NCBI RefSeq assembly: GCF_000400995.2 | Contig: NZ_DF238917.1 | Coordinates: 36,694-99,324 of the forward strand | Reading direction: 5' to 3' | DNA from: Acidovorax sp. MR-S7 | Lineage (GTDB): Bacteria > Pseudomonadota > Gammaproteobacteria > Burkholderiales > Burkholderiaceae_C | Length of the DNA stretch: 62,631 bases | Translations under genes and position numbers: made by a program | The notes under the pieces: model-generated | Database searches by the model: none | What the model was told of the DNA's origin: nothing | The model's input: only the letters and a program-made list of their open reading frames with translations | Part shown: piece after piece, positions 51,919 to 60,040 of the stretch | How positions within the stretch are numbered: the first letter of the stretch is position 1 | Layout of the letters: each line of letters begins with the position of its first letter

Positions 51919-54060
51919 TCAGAACTGGTAGTTCGCGCTCACCAGCACGCTGCGCGGCGCACCGGGCATGGAGCTGGAGCGCCAGTACTCCTTGTCCAGC
52001 AGGTTGGAAATGGCGAGCGTGACCGTCCAGGGCGCGGCGCGCCAGCCCACCAGCGCGTCCCAGCGGGTGTAGCCAGGCACGCGGGCGGTATTGGCGGCGT
52101 TGCTGTAGCGCTCGCTGGTGTGCGTGACGCCGATCTCGCCATACCACGGGCCTTGCGGCGCGTAGCGCAGGAAGAGGTTGCCGTTGCGCTGCGCGGTGTT
52201 CACAAGGCGCTTGCCCACGTTGGCGGGCGCGCTGCGGTCCTCGGCCACCTTGGCGCTCATGAGGCCCACGCCGCCGCGCACGTACCACGATGGCGCCACG
52301 CGGCCCGCCAGGTTGAACTCGATGCCGCGCGAGCGTTCCTTGCCGCGCACGGCCCATTCCAGGGGAGAGTTCACGGCATCGGGCTGGTAGCGGATGTTGT
52401 AGTGCTCCAGCTGGTATGCCGCTAGCTGGGTGGACAGGCCGCCGTCCAGCCAGTCGCTCTTGACCCCGGCCTCGACCTGGCGCGAATAGCGCGGCTCGTC
52501 GTCCTGCGCGCCGCTCACGCCCAGCATGCCGCGCCCGCCGTAGGGCGAGTAGCTCTTGCTGTACGAGGTGTACACGCTGTGCTCGCGCACGGGCTGCCAC
52601 ACCAGGCCCGCGCGCGGACTCACAGAACTGCCGCTGGCCGCGCGGGTGGCGCCGGTGAGCCGGTTCAGCGTGTCGAAGTCGTAGCTGTCGTAGCGCGCGC
52701 CCACCAGCAGCTTCCATTGCGGCGCGAGGTGCACGAAGTCCTGCACGTACAGCGCGCGCGATGCGGCTTCGTGCAGGTTGTTCTGGGTGGGGTCGGGCCG
52801 CTGCGCAGGGCGGGCGGGCCAGACGGGGTTGAACGGGTCGATGGTGGGGCCGGGCACGGTGCCGTACACCTGGGGCTGGCGCTCTTCCTCGCTGTGCTCC
52901 AGGCCGATGAGCAGCTCGTGCCGCATGCCCGCCAGCTCCGCCCGGCCGGTCAGGTCCAGCGTGTGGGTGGTGGTCTTGTTGTTCGTGGCCTGCCAGGCGT
53001 AGTTCTGGCGCATCTGGCCGGGATAGGTGCAGGCGGCCCCCGCCGCGGTGCGGCCCGCCGCGTTGCAATAGGTGCCGCCGAAGACGTGGTCGAAGTCCTG
53101 GCTGGCCTCGCGCTTGCTGGCCACCCAGCGCAGGCTCCAGGCCGGGTTGAAGTCGTAGCTCAGGTCCGAGCGCAGCACGCGCAGGCGGTCTTCCACATAG
53201 TCGTCGGGATGGGCGAAGCCCTGGCGGATGGAAATGCCCGCGGGCAGCTCGCCGTACACGGGGCCCCGGTCGGGGCGGCGCCAGACGTTGTCGTAGGTGT
53301 ACTGGCCCGTCCAGCGCAGGCCGGTACGCGTGTCCACGAGGATGCTGGGCGAGATCATCTCGTTCCTGTTGCGGATGCCGCTGCGGAAGCTGTGGGCCTG
53401 CTCGCGGTCGGCCGTCAGGCGCACGGCCACGTGGTTGTTCACGACCCGGTTGATGTCGATGGTGCCGCCGTAGTTGTCCCACGAGCCGGCGCGCAGCGTG
53501 ACGCTGCTCTTGGCGTCGAAGCGTGCCTGCTTGCTCACGAGGTTGATGACGCCGCCGCCGCTGCCGCGCCCGTACAGCACCGCACCGGGGCCCTTCAGGA
53601 TCTCGATGCGCTCCACGTTGGCCGTGCTGCGGCGCACCTGGCCCGATTCGCGCACGCCGTCGCGGTAGATGTCACCCGAATCGGCCTGGAAGCCGCGGAT
53701 GTACACGCCCTCGCCGCGCATGTCGTAATTGGTGTTCACGCCCGGCACGCCGTCGAGCATGACCGACAGGTCGTTGATGCCGTAGCTCTTGTATTTGTTG
53801 ACCTCCAGCGTATCGATGGCCTGCGGAATGTCCTTGGGCGCCATGTAGGTCTTGGTGGCCGTGGTCACGCCCTCGGGACGCACGTCGTCGGCGTCGTACT
53901 GGTCGCCGGTCACCTGCACGGCGGGCAGCGTCTGCTGCGGGTGCTGGGCATCCTGCGCCAGCGCCCCGCCCTGCAGCAGCGCCAGGCAAGCCGCCGCGGC
54001 GCCCGCCGTGGCGCGGCGCTGGTGGCGGTAGGGTGTTTTCAGGGTTTCATGCAATGCCAT
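51919..54060 (-). CDS. TonB-dependent siderophore receptor, Fiu/FhuE-like
   Basis: 713-aa outer-membrane receptor. The signal peptide ends near GGALAQDA, and a TonB-box-like LPAVQVTGD follows. The plug holds GEGVYIRGFQADSGDIYRDG and VERIEILKGPGAVLYGRGSGGGVINLVSK, typical of the siderophore receptor family containing Fiu and FhuE. The barrel ends in SVLVSANYQF with a terminal Phe. A Fur-like box lies about 40 bp upstream. It sits between the DUF350 gene and the SpeE-like gene in the same direction but has its own promoter signal, so it looks inserted into an otherwise related gene set. Confidence 0.93.
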   Translation of the reverse strand: MALHETLKTPYRHQRRATAGAAAACLALLQGGALAQDAQHPQQTLPAVQVTGDQYDADDVRPEGVTTATKTYMAPKDIPQAIDTLEVNKYKSYGINDLSVMLDGVPGVNTNYDMRGEGVYIRGFQADSGDIYRDGVRESGQVRRSTANVERIEILKGPGAVLYGRGSGGGVINLVSKQARFDAKSSVTLRAGSWDNYGGTIDINRVVNNHVAVRLTADREQAHSFRSGIRNRNEMISPSILVDTRTGLRWTGQYTYDNVWRRPDRGPVYGELPAGISIRQGFAHPDDYVEDRLRVLRSDLSYDFNPAWSLRWVASKREASQDFDHVFGGTYCNAAGRTAAGAACTYPGQMRQNYAWQATNNKTTTHTLDLTGRAELAGMRHELLIGLEHSEEERQPQVYGTVPGPTIDPFNPVWPARPAQRPDPTQNNLHEAASRALYVQDFVHLAPQWKLLVGARYDSYDFDTLNRLTGATRAASGSSVSPRAGLVWQPVREHSVYTSYSKSYSPYGGRGMLGVSGAQDDEPRYSRQVEAGVKSDWLDGGLSTQLAAYQLEHYNIRYQPDAVNSPLEWAVRGKERSRGIEFNLAGRVAPSWYVRGGVGLMSAKVAEDRSAPANVGKRLVNTAQRNGNLFLRYAPQGPWYGEIGVTHTSERYSNAANTARVPGYTRWDALVGWRAAPWTVTLAISNLLDKEYWRSSSMPGAPRSVLVSANYQF

Positions 54061-54097
54061 GGTGCCGCTTCTCCTCTCGAAAGCGGCCGATTCTATG

Positions 54098-54120
54098 GCA
54101 AATGATAATTATTCCCATTC
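54098..54120 (-). promoter_or_regulatory. Candidate Fur box upstream of TonB receptor
   Basis: GCAAATGATAATTATTCCC (plus-strand reading) matches the Fur hexamer array GATAATGATAAT...ATTATC well in its AATGATAATTATT centre. It lies 38-60 bp upstream of the receptor start at 54060. It implies iron-repressed expression independent of the DUF350 operon upstream. Confidence 0.65.
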
Positions 54121-54167
54121 TCAAAGAGAGAATGCGGCATGCACGCAACAGCAGGCCGCGCAGCGGC

Positions 54168-54395
54168 TCAGCCGCCGTGGATCGCCGCCGCCACGATGAT
54201 GCTGATGCCCAGGCACATGGCGGCCACGACCAGCGCCAGCGCGCGGTTCTGCTTCTCGACGATCTCGGCCCACAGGTCGGCGGGGGTGATCTTGTCGATG
54301 ATCAGAAAGCACAGCCAGAAGACCACCACGCCGATCACGGCGTAGAGGATGGAGCCGAGGAAGGCCGCGGGCCGGAGCCATTCAAAACCCATCAT
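54168..54395 (-). CDS. DUF350 small membrane protein
   Basis: 75 aa from ATG 54395 (MMGFEWLRPA), with a good AAGGAG ribosome-binding site 8 bp upstream. Two membrane helices are visible: FLGSILYAVIGVVVFWLCFLIIDKITP and a C-terminal ALALVVAAMCLGISIIVAAAIHG. The DUF350 family (E. coli YjfL) is of unknown function, usually with two such repeats; this protein has one unit. It follows DUF4178 by 22 bp, and families of this type recur with SPFH and polyamine-synthesis genes. Confidence 0.85.
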   Translation of the reverse strand: MMGFEWLRPAAFLGSILYAVIGVVVFWLCFLIIDKITPADLWAEIVEKQNRALALVVAAMCLGISIIVAAAIHGG

Positions 54396-54417
54396 GGCGT
54401 TTACTCCTTGGAAAAAA

Positions 54418-55902
54418 TCATTTGTGGCTGCCGCCCGAGGTGTAGCCACCGTAGGAGCCGCCCGAGCTGCGGTAGCCGCTGCCCGAAGAGCCCGAACAGT
54501 TGCCCATGAGCACCAGCAGGACCAGCAGCACGAAGGCCACCAGGACGATGGTGCCGCAACCGACGCGCGCATTGCCGATGACGGGCCCCGCGTCCTGGCG
54601 GCGGAACAGCGCGGCCTGGCCTTCGAGCCGGAAGGCCAGGGCGACGGCGCTGCTGTCGATGCGCTGGCCATGCGACCAGGTGACCTCGCCGCGCGCCTGC
54701 TCGCGCGAGAGGATGCCCTTGCCGTCCACGGCGGCGAAGTCGCTGTTGTGCGTCTTCTGGCCGCGCACCACGGGCCAGTAGAACTCGCCGGCCACGTAGT
54801 TCGTTTCGGCCGTGTAGCTGTACTGCAGGCGGTACGTGCGGCCCAGGTAGATGGCCGCCTGCGCACCGTTCTGGTACTGCGGCGCGCCCGTGGCGGGGCG
54901 CACCAGGCTCCAGCCGTCGCTGGCGTCCACCAGGAAGAGGAAGCCGCGCGTGGCGTGGTAGAGCAGGTATTCATCCCAGCCGAATTCCTCGTAGTCCCCC
55001 GGCTCGCGCCCTATGCGGTGCTGGAAGCCCACCACCTGCCACGGCACGCCCTCGAACCGGCCCACGCTCCCCAGCGGGATCAGCGGCTGGACAGGCTCGC
55101 GCTGCGCCGCGTGGCGCAGCTCGCCGCCCACGCCGGCGCTCAGGTCGATGAGGCTGTTGCATGCGGGGCAGGTGCAGCTCCGGGTGCTGTCCAGCTGCAC
55201 CCGCACGGGCGCACCGCAGCGGGGGCAGTTGAACTGGCGGCCTTGCTCCTCCTTGGCCGATGCCTCCTTGAGGCCCTGCATCTGCAGGTCCTCGATGCGC
55301 ACCGCGCGGCCGCGCTGCACCTGGGGCGGCTGGGTGCCGTAGTCGATGGAGAGCACCTCGCCCTCGCTGCTGCGCAGCTCCACCACCTGGAAGGGCTGGC
55401 CCAGCGGCGGCAGCCGGGGCAGCTCGCCCTCGGCCGCGACCAGCCGCGCCTGCATGTTGGCCGCCACGCTGAAGGGCTGGCCGCCCACGGCGGTGGCCAT
55501 GCCGACGCGAAAGCGCCCGGCCTCGGGCGGCTCGCGCCCCAGCGTGGCCGGGCGCGTGAAGACGTAGGCGCCGTTGTCTTCGCTCAGCGTGGCGGTGCTG
55601 CCGTCCTGCAGGAAGGCGATCCATTCGGCCCAGGCGCCCTCCTCGCCCCGGTACTGCAGGCGGCCGATCAGCGTGAAGGCCTGGCCTTCGAACCGGCCGC
55701 TGGCCTGCAGCCGCAGCGGGCTGTGGTCGTCGAAGACCTCGGCCATCTTGCCCACGCGCGCCAGCACCTCGCCGCTGCGCACCACGGTGCTCTGGCAGTA
55801 GGGGCAGACGGCATGGGTGGACTGCGCGCTTTTGAACTCGACGGGCGCGCCGCAGCCGGGGCACGGCGCGCGGTAGAAGCGCTGGGTACCGTTCTCGGCC
55901 AT
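54418..55902 (-). CDS. DUF4178 protein with two zinc ribbons and a C-terminal membrane anchor
   Basis: 494 aa. The first zinc ribbon has Cys14/17 and Cys33/36 (CPGC, CPYC); a DUF4178 domain follows at about 60-190. A second ribbon has Cys226/229 and Cys245/248 (CPRC, CPAC), with an extra Cys243; a second DUF4178 domain runs from about 275 to 435. A hydrophobic segment at 449-467 and a Gly/Ser-rich tail (SGGSYGGYTSGGSHK) complete it. The function of DUF4178 is unknown. The domain layout suggests a cytoplasmic, membrane-tethered adaptor. It lies between the SPFH and DUF350 genes in one operon. Confidence 0.9.
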   Translation of the reverse strand: MAENGTQRFYRAPCPGCGAPVEFKSAQSTHAVCPYCQSTVVRSGEVLARVGKMAEVFDDHSPLRLQASGRFEGQAFTLIGRLQYRGEEGAWAEWIAFLQDGSTATLSEDNGAYVFTRPATLGREPPEAGRFRVGMATAVGGQPFSVAANMQARLVAAEGELPRLPPLGQPFQVVELRSSEGEVLSIDYGTQPPQVQRGRAVRIEDLQMQGLKEASAKEEQGRQFNCPRCGAPVRVQLDSTRSCTCPACNSLIDLSAGVGGELRHAAQREPVQPLIPLGSVGRFEGVPWQVVGFQHRIGREPGDYEEFGWDEYLLYHATRGFLFLVDASDGWSLVRPATGAPQYQNGAQAAIYLGRTYRLQYSYTAETNYVAGEFYWPVVRGQKTHNSDFAAVDGKGILSREQARGEVTWSHGQRIDSSAVALAFRLEGQAALFRRQDAGPVIGNARVGCGTIVLVAFVLLVLLVLMGNCSGSSGSGYRSSGGSYGGYTSGGSHK

Positions 55903-55916
55903 GGTGTTTTCTGAAC

Positions 55917-55966
55917 GTTTTCGGCCTCTAGCGCCCGTCCCTCAAGCGCCAGCAGCTATCAAAAGA
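55917..55966 (-). repeat. Palindromic element copy 6
   Basis: On the minus strand TTTTGATAGCTGCTGGCGCT, then TGAGGGACGGGCGCTAGAGGCC. It occupies most of the 68-bp gap between the SPFH stop (55971) and the DUF4178 start (55902), inside the operon, where it could tune expression of the downstream genes. Confidence 0.75.
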
Positions 55967-55970
55967 TGCG

Positions 55971-57002
55971 TCAGACGAGCTTCTTGAGCAGCTCGGCCTT
56001 CTTGGCGTCGAATTCTTCCTGAGTGAGGATGCCCTTGGCCTTGAGGTCGCCCAGCTTCTCCAGCGTGGCCATCACCTCCTCGGGCCGCACGCCCACGGCA
56101 GCGGCCTGCTGCGCGGCGCCGCCCTGCAGGCCCTGCTGCAGGTTCTGCGCCAGCACCTGGCCCAGCGCCACGCCGGCACCCAGGCCCATGGCGTCGCCCG
56201 CCACGCCGCCGCCGCCCGTCCCCGCGCCTTCGGCGAACTTCGGGATGGCCTGCGCCGTCTGGTACTGCATGAAGCGGCCCATGTCGCCCCCGACCATGCC
56301 CATGCCGATCTTCTGGTCCAGCACCTTCTGCAGCTCCTCGGGCAGGGAGACGTTCTGCACCGTCATCGCCTCGAGTTTCAGGCCGATCTTCTCGAACGCG
56401 GGCGCCAGTTCCTTGCGCAGCGCGTCAGCGAACATCACCTGGTTGGCCGCCAGGTCCAGGAACGGCAGGCCGCTGCCCGCGATGGCGTTGCTGATGTTCT
56501 GCAGCACCATGCCGCGCAGCTGGCCTTCCAGGTCGGCAGCGGGGTAGGACTCGCGCGTGCCCGAGATCTCGGTGTGGAACAGCTTGGGATCGGCCACGCG
56601 GTAGGCATAGTTGCCGAAGGCGCGCAAGCGCACGGCGCCGAAGTCCTTGTCGCGGATGGTGATGGGCTGGGGCGTGCCCCACTTCTGGTCCACCTGCTGG
56701 CGCGTGCTGAAGAAATACACGTCGCTCTTGAATGGCGACTGGAACAGCTTGTCCCAGTGCTTCAGGTAGGTGAGTACGGGCAGCGTCTGCGTGGTCAGCT
56801 TGTACGTGCCGGGGCCGAACACGTCGGCCACCTGGCCCTCGTTGACGAACACGGCCATCTGCGACTCGCGCACCACCAGCGCGGCGCCGTTCTGGATTTC
56901 CATGCCCGCCATGGGGAAGCGCCAGGCGAGCGTGCCGTCGCCGTCCTCGGTCCACTGGAGGATGTCGATGAACTGCTTCTTGATGAAGTCCATGAGTGCC
57001 AT
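55971..57002 (-). CDS. SPFH-domain protein with C-terminal SHOCT segment
   Basis: 343 aa from ATG 57002 (MALMDFIKKQFID). Residues about 30-240 form the SPFH/band-7 type domain of the YdjI/virion-core-like group (LVVRESQMAVFVNEGQVADVFGPGTY; LRAFGNYAYRVADP). A Gly/Ala-rich linker (about 255-300) and a SHOCT-like end (EKLGDLKAKGILTQEEFDAKKAELLKKL) follow. No membrane helix is evident, so it probably binds the membrane surface as an oligomer. It is the first gene of the SPFH - DUF4178 - DUF350 operon. The family is linked to membrane organisation; the precise role is unknown. Confidence 0.9.
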   Translation of the reverse strand: MALMDFIKKQFIDILQWTEDGDGTLAWRFPMAGMEIQNGAALVVRESQMAVFVNEGQVADVFGPGTYKLTTQTLPVLTYLKHWDKLFQSPFKSDVYFFSTRQQVDQKWGTPQPITIRDKDFGAVRLRAFGNYAYRVADPKLFHTEISGTRESYPAADLEGQLRGMVLQNISNAIAGSGLPFLDLAANQVMFADALRKELAPAFEKIGLKLEAMTVQNVSLPEELQKVLDQKIGMGMVGGDMGRFMQYQTAQAIPKFAEGAGTGGGGVAGDAMGLGAGVALGQVLAQNLQQGLQGGAAQQAAAVGVRPEEVMATLEKLGDLKAKGILTQEEFDAKKAELLKKLV

Positions 57003-57189
57003 GCGCGCTCCCGTTCTGTGCCTGGTGGATGGAAAAAGGGAGCGGCCATCATAGCGGCCGGCATGCGGCGCCGGCAGGGCGGAACGCGGGCCGAACAATA
57101 GTTTCAATCTTCGGTTTAGCGACGATCAATTGGTCTTTTCAAATACGAATGAATAGCATTCATCCATGCATTCGAACCGGAGTCCCGCC

Positions 57190-57444
57190 ATGTCCCGCAT
57201 CCGCGCCACCGCCCGCCAGAACCTGCCCACGCTGATGAAGACCGGCAGCTACTACGTGATCCACGTCTGCGTGGCCGCCCTGGTGGCCTACGCCGTCACG
57301 GGCAACCTGATCGCCTCACTCACCCTCAGCCTGCTGGAGCCCACGGTGCAGGCCGTGGCCTTCTTCTTCCACGAGAAGGCCTGGGAGCGCGCGCTGCGGC
57401 GGCGTGCCGCGCAGCCGCGCGCAGAGCCTGCGCTCGCCGGCTGA
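57190..57444 (+). CDS. DUF2061 small membrane protein
   Basis: 84 aa from ATG 57190 (MSRIRATARQN); an in-frame ATG at 57166 is less likely. The DUF2061 pattern is clear: MKTGSYYVIHVCVAALVAYAVTGN, LEPTVQAVAFFFHEKAW. One or two membrane helices are predicted. DUF2061 function is unknown. It is divergent from the SPFH operon by 187 bp, which hold a short ATGAAT/ATTCAT dyad (57149-57163) and nothing else I can name. Confidence 0.85.
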   Translation: MSRIRATARQNLPTLMKTGSYYVIHVCVAALVAYAVTGNLIASLTLSLLEPTVQAVAFFFHEKAWERALRRRAAQPRAEPALAG

Positions 57445-57456
57445 CCGGCCAGTCGC

Positions 57457-57485
57457 GCGTAAATGTGCAATTTGCACATTTACGC
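57457..57485. promoter_or_regulatory. 29-bp perfect palindrome upstream of DUF6502 gene
   Basis: GCGTAAATGTGCAA (57457-57470) and TTGCACATTTACGC (57472-57485) are exact inverse complements around a single central T. It ends about 52 bp before the DUF6502 start. Its AT-rich centre TGTGCAATTTGCACA and lack of a U-tract fit an operator rather than a terminator. The likely binder is the DUF6502 protein itself, which has a helix-turn-helix-like N-terminus (inference). Confidence 0.7.
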
Positions 57486-57537
57486 TAGAATCCGGGGCTT
57501 CGATGGTTTCCCGGGCTGCGGCCCGCTCTGTCACGCC

Positions 57538-58392
57538 ATGTCCCACACCCCGGATCAGACCGCCCTGCTCTCCGCCTTCGGGCAGCTCCTGCGGCCGCTG
57601 GCGCGGCTGGCCCTCTCGCGCGGATTGCCCTATCCCGCCCTGGACGAACTGCTGCGCACCGCCCTCGTGGAGGAAGCGCGCCGCCTGCATGCCGACGCGC
57701 CCGCGCACGGCCTGGTGAGCCGCGTGAGCACCGCCACCGGCCTGAGCCGCCGCGAGGCCGGCCGGCTCCTGCAGGCCCGCTCCGCCGACGGGACCGAGGC
57801 CGCCCCCCCGCCCCGGCGCTGGCTGGCCGGCGAGGTCTTCGCGCGCTGGATGACCGACCCCGCCTGCGGCCACGGCGCCGAGCCGCGCCGCCTGCCGCGC
57901 CAGGGCGCCGCGCCCAGCTTCGAGGCGCTGGCCCAGTCCGTGACCCGCGACGTGCACCCGCGCACCCTGCTCGACGAGCTGTGCCGCCTGGGCCTGGCCG
58001 AATGGAATGCCGATGACGACACCGTGGCCCTGCAGCGCAATGCCTTCGTGCCCTGCGCCGACTTCACGCGCATGCTGGGCCTGCTGGCCGACAACGTGGG
58101 CGACCATCTGCACGCGGCCGTCGACAACGTGCTCGGCGGCAGCGGCGACGCGCACTTCGAGCAGGCCGTCTACGCCGACGAGCTGTCGCAGGAATCGGTG
58201 CGCGCCCTGCGCCCGGTGATCGCCGCGCAGTGGGCCGCGCTGTTCGGCCGCCTCGTGCCCCTGCTGGAGCAGCACATCGCCAGCGACAAGGCCGCCGCCC
58301 GTGCGCAGGACCAGCGCGTGCGCATCGGCTTCTATTCCTACGCCGAACCCATGGCGCAGCCCCCCATTCACCACCCCCCTCACGGAGCATGA
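57538..58392 (+). CDS. DUF6502 family protein, putative DNA-binding regulator
   Basis: 284 aa from ATG 57538 (MSHTPDQTALLSAFGQ). The first 100 residues are helical with a winged-helix look (LARLALSRGLPYPALDELLRTALVEEARR, then VSRVSTATGLSRREAGRLLQA). The rest is DUF6502 with conserved LLDELCRLGLAEW and LADNVGDHLHAAVDNVLG. The function is not established. The stop overlaps the DUF5666 lipoprotein start (ATGA), and the two families often pair, suggesting a regulator with an envelope partner. A 29-bp palindrome precedes it. Confidence 0.82.
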   Translation: MSHTPDQTALLSAFGQLLRPLARLALSRGLPYPALDELLRTALVEEARRLHADAPAHGLVSRVSTATGLSRREAGRLLQARSADGTEAAPPPRRWLAGEVFARWMTDPACGHGAEPRRLPRQGAAPSFEALAQSVTRDVHPRTLLDELCRLGLAEWNADDDTVALQRNAFVPCADFTRMLGLLADNVGDHLHAAVDNVLGGSGDAHFEQAVYADELSQESVRALRPVIAAQWAALFGRLVPLLEQHIASDKAAARAQDQRVRIGFYSYAEPMAQPPIHHPPHGA

Positions 58393-59612
58393 CCATGCAA
58401 CCCACACATCCCACCTCTCCCGCCCGCCGCCGCCTGCTCGCCGGGGGCGCCGCATCGGCCGCGCTGGCCCTGTTCGGCTGCGGAGGGGGTGGCGGCGACA
58501 GCCTGGCCGGCGTGGGCAGCGGCGGCACCGGCTCGTTCGCCAGCGGGCCCATCCATGGCTTCGGCTCCATCATCGTGGGCGGCGTGCGCTACGACGACAG
58601 CGCCGCCCGCATCGCCACCGACGCAGGCGCCGCGGCCAGCAGCGCCGACCTGCGCCTGGGCATGGTGGTCGAGGTGAACGGCGGCGACATCGCCACCGAC
58701 GCCCTCACCGGCCAGCGCCGCGCCGCCGCCAGCGCCATCAGCGTGCGCAGCGAGATCGAAGGCCCCATCGAAGCCATCGACCCCGCCGCCGGCACCCTCG
58801 CCGTGCTCGGCCAGCAGGTGCGCGTGACCCCCGCCACCGTATTCGACGACGACCTGCGCGGCGGCCTCGCCAGCCTGCGCGTGGGGCAGGTCGTGGAAAT
58901 CTACGGCCTGCTGAACGCCGCGGGCCAGTACACCGCCACCCGCATCGACGACGAGGACGGTGCCCGCCACTACAAGCTGCGCGGCCCGGTGAGCGGCCTG
59001 GACAGCGCCGCGCGCACTTTCCGCATCGGCACCGCCACCGTTTCCTATGCGGGCCTGGGCACGCCGCCGGCGGGCCTGGCCAGCGGCCAGTACGCCCGCG
59101 TGGAGCTGGACCCCGTGCCCGGCGCCGCCGGCGCATGGACCGCCACCCGCCTGCAGACCACGCCCACCGGCACGGGCAGCCTGCCCGCCACGGGCCGCGT
59201 GAACGCCGAGCTGGAGGGCTACATCACCGCCTTCGCCAGCAGCACGCGCTTCGCCGTGAACGGTGTGGACGTGGATGCCAGCGGCGCGGCCCGCCTGCCT
59301 GCCGGCCTGGCGCTGGGCCGGCGCGTGGAAGTCGAGGGCGTGCTGGTGAACGGCACCCTGGTCGCGCGCGAGGTGGAGCTGGAAGACGATGACGACCGCG
59401 ACGGCGGCGGCCTGGAGATCGAAGGCCGCATCACCAGCGTGGCCGCGGGCGGCTTCGTGGTGCGCGGCGTGACGGTCGGCTACGACGCCGCCACGCGCTT
59501 CAAGGGCGGCACGCCCGCCCAACTCGCCGTGGGCGTGAAGGTGGAGGTGCAGGGCAGCCTCTCGCCCGACGGCGCGACGCTGCTGGCGACCGAGATCGAA
59601 TTCGACGACTGA
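58389..59612 (+). CDS. DUF5666 repeat lipoprotein
   Basis: 407 aa from ATG 58389 (MTMQPTHPTSPARRRLLAGG). The leader has consecutive Args and a lipobox ALALFGC followed by a Gly-rich linker, so it is an exported lipoprotein. The mature part is built of repeated OB-like beta units of about 65-70 residues (GSIIVGGVRYD, VEGPIEAIDP-type starts: EGPIEAIDPAAGTL, RGPVSGLDSAARTF, EGYITAFASSTRF, EGRITSVAAGGF), which is typical of DUF5666. No enzyme motif is visible. It is coupled to DUF6502 by ATGA overlap. Confidence 0.87.
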   Translation: MTMQPTHPTSPARRRLLAGGAASAALALFGCGGGGGDSLAGVGSGGTGSFASGPIHGFGSIIVGGVRYDDSAARIATDAGAAASSADLRLGMVVEVNGGDIATDALTGQRRAAASAISVRSEIEGPIEAIDPAAGTLAVLGQQVRVTPATVFDDDLRGGLASLRVGQVVEIYGLLNAAGQYTATRIDDEDGARHYKLRGPVSGLDSAARTFRIGTATVSYAGLGTPPAGLASGQYARVELDPVPGAAGAWTATRLQTTPTGTGSLPATGRVNAELEGYITAFASSTRFAVNGVDVDASGAARLPAGLALGRRVEVEGVLVNGTLVAREVELEDDDDRDGGGLEIEGRITSVAAGGFVVRGVTVGYDAATRFKGGTPAQLAVGVKVEVQGSLSPDGATLLATEIEFDD

Positions 59613-59622
59613 GACAACGGCG

Positions 59623-59641
59623 GAGGGCCCGTCAGGCCCTC
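59623..59641. terminator. Hairpin between convergent genes
   Basis: A 7-bp stem GAGGGCC/GGCCCTC with a 5-nt loop starts about 10 bp after the DUF5666 stop and overlaps the last codons of the convergent flagellar-rod-like gene. It lacks a clear U-tract; a bidirectional terminator is plausible. Confidence 0.4.
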
Positions 59642-59934
59642 ACATCGAGCAGCGCGCCGGCCATCTCATCGGCCGTGCGCAGCACCAGCAGGCTGGCCTT
59701 GAAGGCATAGGTGGCGGCGATCTGCTCCACCGCTTCCTGCTCCAGCGCCACGCCGGGCTCGCCCGCCTGGCCCGGGCGGGCGCGCGTGCCGCCGAGGGAG
59801 GGAGCGGCCTGCTGCTCCACCGTCTGGCGGCGGAAGCCCTCGGTGTTCATGTTGGCCACGTTGTGCGCGCTGCTGTCCAGGCGCAATTGCGCGGCCTGGA
59901 GGCCGGACTGGGCGATGGCGGCAATGGAGGTCAT
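59632..59934 (-). CDS. Solitary flagellar basal-body rod-like protein
   Basis: 100 aa from ATG 59934 (MTSIAAIAQSGLQAAQ); ATG 59943 adds three residues. The N-terminus carries the flagellar rod/hook signature SGLQAAQLRLDSSAHNVANMNTEGFRR, and the C-terminus (AATYAFKASLLVLRTADEMAGALLDV) matches the C-terminal helix of FlgC/FlgB-like proteins. The middle domain of a true FlgC is missing, leaving only the two terminal helices. No other flagellar gene is in the window. It may be an accessory rod-like protein or a decayed copy. Confidence 0.75.
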   Translation of the reverse strand: MTSIAAIAQSGLQAAQLRLDSSAHNVANMNTEGFRRQTVEQQAAPSLGGTRARPGQAGEPGVALEQEAVEQIAATYAFKASLLVLRTADEMAGALLDVRA

Positions 59935-59970
59935 GGTGCCCATGTTATCGGCAAAGCGCGCCAGCCCTTG

Positions 59971-60040
59971 AGTTTGCTCCTATTTCAATAGCTGCTTGCG
60001 CTTACTGCATAAGCGCTGGAGGTCAAATTCCCTCAAACTC
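59971..60040. repeat. Palindromic element copy 7
   Basis: CTATTTCAATAGCTGCTTGC, then GCTTACTGCATAAGCGCTGGAGG, with outer AGTTTG/CAAACT arms. It fills the space between the LysR gene and the flagellar-rod-like gene and runs into the LysR 3' end: the LysR stop codon (60033-60035) lies within the element. Confidence 0.75.

Noticed and set aside
57457-57485. The 29-bp palindrome as rho-independent terminator of the DUF2061 gene.
   Set aside because: The stem is AT-rich around its centre, has a one-base loop, and is not followed by a T-run; operator is the better reading.
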